DNA of 64,000 bases from positions 1,612,001-1,676,000 of the forward strand of contig OZ245050.1 of assembly GCA_965224525.1 (NCBI GenBank), read 5' to 3'. This document shows positions 61,290 to 64,000 of this stretch, in pieces. Numbering within the stretch: the first letter of the stretch is position 1; the number at the start of each line of letters is the position of its first letter. The DNA is from Granulosicoccus sp036478565 (GTDB lineage: Bacteria > Pseudomonadota > Gammaproteobacteria > Granulosicoccales > Granulosicoccaceae). Under the pieces are notes generated by a model. That model was not told the DNA's origin. It did not search any database and was given only the letters and a program-made list of their open reading frames with translations. The position numbers were made by a program, and so were the translations under genes.

Positions 61290-62194
61290 AAATTGCCATC
61301 CTCTCGCGTAACCGCCGTTTGTATTCGACCCGGCGATTGGTCGAAGCTGCGGAAGCTCGTGACCACGACGTTCACGTTATTGATGTGTTGCGTTGTTATA
61401 TGAACATCGTATCGCGCAAACCCAGTGTGCATCTGGAGGGTAAACCCCTGACAGGTGTTGATGCGGTCATACCGCGTATCGGTGCATCGGTCACTGCCTA
61501 TGGCACATCGGTAATTCGTCAATTCGAAATGATGGGTGTCTATACCCTGATAGAATCGGTCGCCTTGTCACGTTCGCGTGACAAACTACGCTCGCTGCAG
61601 TTGTTGTCACGTAAAGGCATCGGCCTGCCTGTGACAGGTTTTGCGAACAAACCTGGAGACTCAAAAGATCTGATCAAGATGGTCGGTGGCGCCCCGTTGG
61701 TCATCAAACTGCTGGAGGGTACGCAGGGAATTGGTGTGGTGCTGGCAGAGACCAACAAGGCGGCCGAGAGTGTTATTGAAGCCTTTATGGGGTTGCATGC
61801 GAATATTCTGGTGCAGGAATTCATCAAAGAAGCTGATGGCTCGGATATTCGTTGTCTTGTAGTGGGTGGCAAGGTTGTCGCTGCTATGAAGCGCCAGGCG
61901 GCAGAAGGCGAATTCCGCTCCAATCTGCATAGAGGAGGTTCGGCCAGTCTGGTCAAAATCACCCCAGAAGAACGGGCGACGGCTGTCAGTGCAGCGAAAA
62001 TTCTTGGTCTGACTGTTGCAGGTGTCGATCTGTTACGTTCAGATAGAGGACCACTGGTTATGGAGGTCAATTCCTCGCCAGGGCTAGAAGGTATTGAGAG
62101 TGCCAGTGGCAAGGATGTTGCCGGTATCATCATTCAACAATTGGAAAAAAATGCGCGCCCCGGCAATACCAGAACCAAAGGTTCAAAAGGTTGA
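61286..62194 (+). CDS. rimK: RimK-type ATP-grasp ligase (alpha-L-glutamate ligase)
   Basis: The 302-residue ATP-grasp enzyme has MKIAILSRNRRLYSTRRLVEAA, VIPRIGASVTAYGTSVIRQFE, VIKLLEGTQGIGVVLAE and the C-terminal metal site PLVMEVNSSPGLEGIE. RimK adds glutamate residues to the C terminus of ribosomal protein S6. The ATG overlaps the protease gene by four bases. Length and motifs are normal. Confidence 0.92.
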   Translation: MKIAILSRNRRLYSTRRLVEAAEARDHDVHVIDVLRCYMNIVSRKPSVHLEGKPLTGVDAVIPRIGASVTAYGTSVIRQFEMMGVYTLIESVALSRSRDKLRSLQLLSRKGIGLPVTGFANKPGDSKDLIKMVGGAPLVIKLLEGTQGIGVVLAETNKAAESVIEAFMGLHANILVQEFIKEADGSDIRCLVVGGKVVAAMKRQAAEGEFRSNLHRGGSASLVKITPEERATAVSAAKILGLTVAGVDLLRSDRGPLVMEVNSSPGLEGIESASGKDVAGIIIQQLEKNARPGNTRTKGSKG

Positions 62195-63234
62195 GTCCAG
62201 GAAAGTCGAATAAGCCTATTACGATAGGCGGTGTCACGATAGAGCCCGGTACACGTCGCTATGTCGATTTGCCGTTACCACCGTTGTATACACACACATC
62301 TGTTGCCATGCCGGTGCACGTTATCAATGGTCGGCAGTCCGGCCCCGTGATGTGTATTACCGCTGCCATTCATGGCGATGAAATTAACGGTATCGAAATC
62401 ATTCGCAGGTTGCTTAAAACCAAGGCGCTCAATCGCATGGCCGGTACTTTGATAGCAGTGCCAGTAGTCAATGTGTACGGTTTTGTTTCTCAATCCCGTT
62501 ATCTGCCTGATCGGCGCGATCTGAATCGTGCATTTCCTGGCTCGGAGCGCGGCTCAATGGCGGCAAGACTGGCTGATACGTTGATGAGCGAGATTATTTC
62601 GAAGAGTACTCATGGTATTGATCTACATACCGCGGCCCAGGGACGTGCCAACCTGCCACAGGTGCGTGTTGATCTGGAATTGCACCCTGAATTGATTGAA
62701 CTGGCTCAGGCATTCTCACCCCCCATTATTCTTGACTCACCGACACGTGAAGGTACGCTGCGGGATGCTGCTGGTGTGATGCCGTTGTTGCTATATGAAG
62801 CAGGGGAGGCTTTGCGTTTCGATGAGCTGGCAATTCGAGCAGGCTTGAAGGGTACGCTACGCGTTATGCGTCATCTTGGCATGCTGCCACAAGGTAAAGC
62901 GGGTGAAAGAAAATCCAAACCCTGGGTGGCCAATAACAGTGTCTGGATGCGAGCGCCGCAAAGCGGCATTCTGCGTTCCCGAATTCCCCTGGGTGGTATT
63001 GTCGAAGAGGGCGATACGCTGGGTTTTATCTCTGACCCGTTTGGTGAATCGGAGCAAGCCGTTATCAGCAATGTATCTGGCGTATTGATAGGCATTACCA
63101 AACTGCCGCTGGTACACGAAGGCGAGGCGCTTTATCATGTGGCCACAACAAGCAGTTCAACCCGGTCTGCAGCGCGCGCAGTTGATGACTTTCATGAAGA
63201 ATACGAGCAGCCGGTGATCAAGCGGCTGAAGTAA
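62191..63234 (+). CDS. Succinylglutamate desuccinylase/aspartoacylase family protein
   Basis: The 347-residue zinc carboxypeptidase-like enzyme has the first zinc motif AAIHGDEINGIE (His61, Glu64), the segment DRRDLNRAFPGSERGSMAARLA and the second zinc His in GIDLHTAAQGR. The C-terminal beta domain (APQSGILRS, GDTLGFISDPFGE) is typical of the subgroup that follows RimK genes. It may remove an acyl or glutamyl group, but the substrate is unknown. Its TTG start overlaps the rimK stop (TTGA). The end overlaps the convergent HNH gene by 17 bases. Confidence 0.85.
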   Translation: MSPGKSNKPITIGGVTIEPGTRRYVDLPLPPLYTHTSVAMPVHVINGRQSGPVMCITAAIHGDEINGIEIIRRLLKTKALNRMAGTLIAVPVVNVYGFVSQSRYLPDRRDLNRAFPGSERGSMAARLADTLMSEIISKSTHGIDLHTAAQGRANLPQVRVDLELHPELIELAQAFSPPIILDSPTREGTLRDAAGVMPLLLYEAGEALRFDELAIRAGLKGTLRVMRHLGMLPQGKAGERKSKPWVANNSVWMRAPQSGILRSRIPLGGIVEEGDTLGFISDPFGESEQAVISNVSGVLIGITKLPLVHEGEALYHVATTSSSTRSAARAVDDFHEEYEQPVIKRLK

Positions 63235-64000
63235 CTTGCTGGCCAATACATGCGTTGTACGGCGGTCGTTCCAGAATGCGATAACATTCCGGGTTATCCG
63301 CAACCCGGTCATCGCTTCCCACAATACGGTCATCGGGTTTATGTCTTGTGCGGGTGTAATCAATGATCGAGCCAGCGGGCTGTTTTGACTCTACGTGTGT
63401 AGAGTCGATTTGCACAAAGTCGAGGTTGTTGTTCTTTGCGTACTGCCTGTTACTGCCTGATAAATAATTGCCTTTGCGATCAATGACGCGAAAACGGTAA
63501 CGGGTTGGTAGCAATGAACGCGCGGCATCAAATGAGGCCAGACTGTTGCGCAGCAGGCGCTCAGCGGTGCAGAAGGTATGCGATGTTGCCTTTTGCGCCT
63601 CAAACTGTTTGTTGTCAAAACCGATATTGTCAACCACGCGTTGCATTTGCAAGCCACCTTCGTGCAAACGAACATGATGATAACTGCAGAGACACACGCC
63701 ATTGTCTACAGAAGTGCTGCCACCGTCGGCCCAGTGAACGATGTGGTGAATCTGTAAATGGCGGTTAGCGGTGCAGCCTGGAAACTGACAATGTTGATCA
63801 CGTGTTTTGATGGCGCGTATCATGGCCGCAGTCCATTGACGGGATTTCCGTCCGATATCTACAAGTTCTCCCTGACGGGTGACGAGTGTGACCAAACTGG
63901 CATCGCAGGCGATTCTTCTGGCGCTTTCCCGGGCTATGGGTTCAGCGCCTTCGACAAGTGGGCGTTTTTCGGGCTGTAACCCGGTGTTGCGATCTACAGT
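63218..64000 (-). CDS. HNH endonuclease of the DUF222 group (N-terminal part outside the window)
   Basis: The frame is open to the right edge, so the gene continues outside. Visible are ESARRIACDASLVTLVTR with GRKSRQWTAAMIRAIKTRD, then the HNH core CQFPGCTANRHLQIHHIVHW with ADGGSTSVDNGVCLCSYHHVRLHEGG. The preceding DUF222 domain should lie beyond base 64000. A ~130-residue tail follows the HNH core. Such proteins are often multi-copy and of unknown role; some lie in mobile regions. Confidence 0.85.
   Translation of the reverse strand, partial: TVDRNTGLQPEKRPLVEGAEPIARESARRIACDASLVTLVTRQGELVDIGRKSRQWTAAMIRAIKTRDQHCQFPGCTANRHLQIHHIVHWADGGSTSVDNGVCLCSYHHVRLHEGGLQMQRVVDNIGFDNKQFEAQKATSHTFCTAERLLRNSLASFDAARSLLPTRYRFRVIDRKGNYLSGSNRQYAKNNNLDFVQIDSTHVESKQPAGSIIDYTRTRHKPDDRIVGSDDRVADNPECYRILERPPYNACIGQQVTSAA

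Overview
The window is chromosomal DNA of a gammaproteobacterium, most likely a free-living marine or other aquatic one with a large accessory genome. The evidence is the order eno-ftsB-ispD-ispF, a FadE-type acyl-CoA dehydrogenase, an outer-membrane FadL with a VolA-like surface lipoprotein, a DusA-Atm1-like pair and moderate GC. I cannot name the genus. The window opens inside eno and closes inside an HNH-endonuclease gene.

Layout. 1-3502 (+): housekeeping block (enolase, FtsB, IspD, IspF, a methylthioinosine/methylthioadenosine phosphorylase). 3563-11206: accessory island with four minus-strand paralogues of a protein family I do not recognise (571, 543, 537 and 240 aa), one carrying long in-frame tandem repeats. 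Dead IS66 and IS30 fragments lie between them. 11251-15926 (-): SelO, then an overlapping group of CoA-transferase-family racemase, S-formylglutathione hydrolase and glutathione-dependent formaldehyde dehydrogenase. 16089-22358: DusA, an Atm1-type ABC exporter, FolE and FadE. 22470-24928: an intact IS66 element with an 8-bp target duplication that replaced the last codons of a DUF805 gene. 25731-29826 (-): FadL, VolA-like lipase and a chalcone-isomerase-like periplasmic protein. 30360-43595 (+): seven tightly coupled genes of a MoxR/von Willebrand factor A system. 43706-48157: two small unknown genes, a membrane-anchored winged-helix protein and a cation/proton antiporter. 48211-54917: an ebo cluster in which eboF is flipped. 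54938-56997: a TMEM220-like membrane protein and an acyl-CoA ligase. 57152-60807: a fructose-type ABC transporter with kinase (frcBCAK pattern), translationally coupled to a RimB-like protease, RimK-type ligase and aspartoacylase-like triad up to 63234.

The strongest candidate for something undescribed is the 3.5-11.2 kb island. The four proteins share an acidic, probably helical module of about 100 residues that starts with an LPV..GN.AL..GN signature. Upstream of three of the genes (the fourth is cotranscribed) sits the same promoter design: a palindrome AGGGTTWACCCT, then 20 bases, then TYTGRTAYTGT, in four copies with fixed spacing and always pointing at the paralogues. This suggests one regulator controlling a dedicated protein family. 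The MoxR operon also stands out, because it encodes a C13-like protein without its cysteine, a TPR metallopeptidase and a collagen-like repeat protein.

All calls come from reading the sequence and its translations. No database search was run, so family names rest on recognised motifs and gene order.
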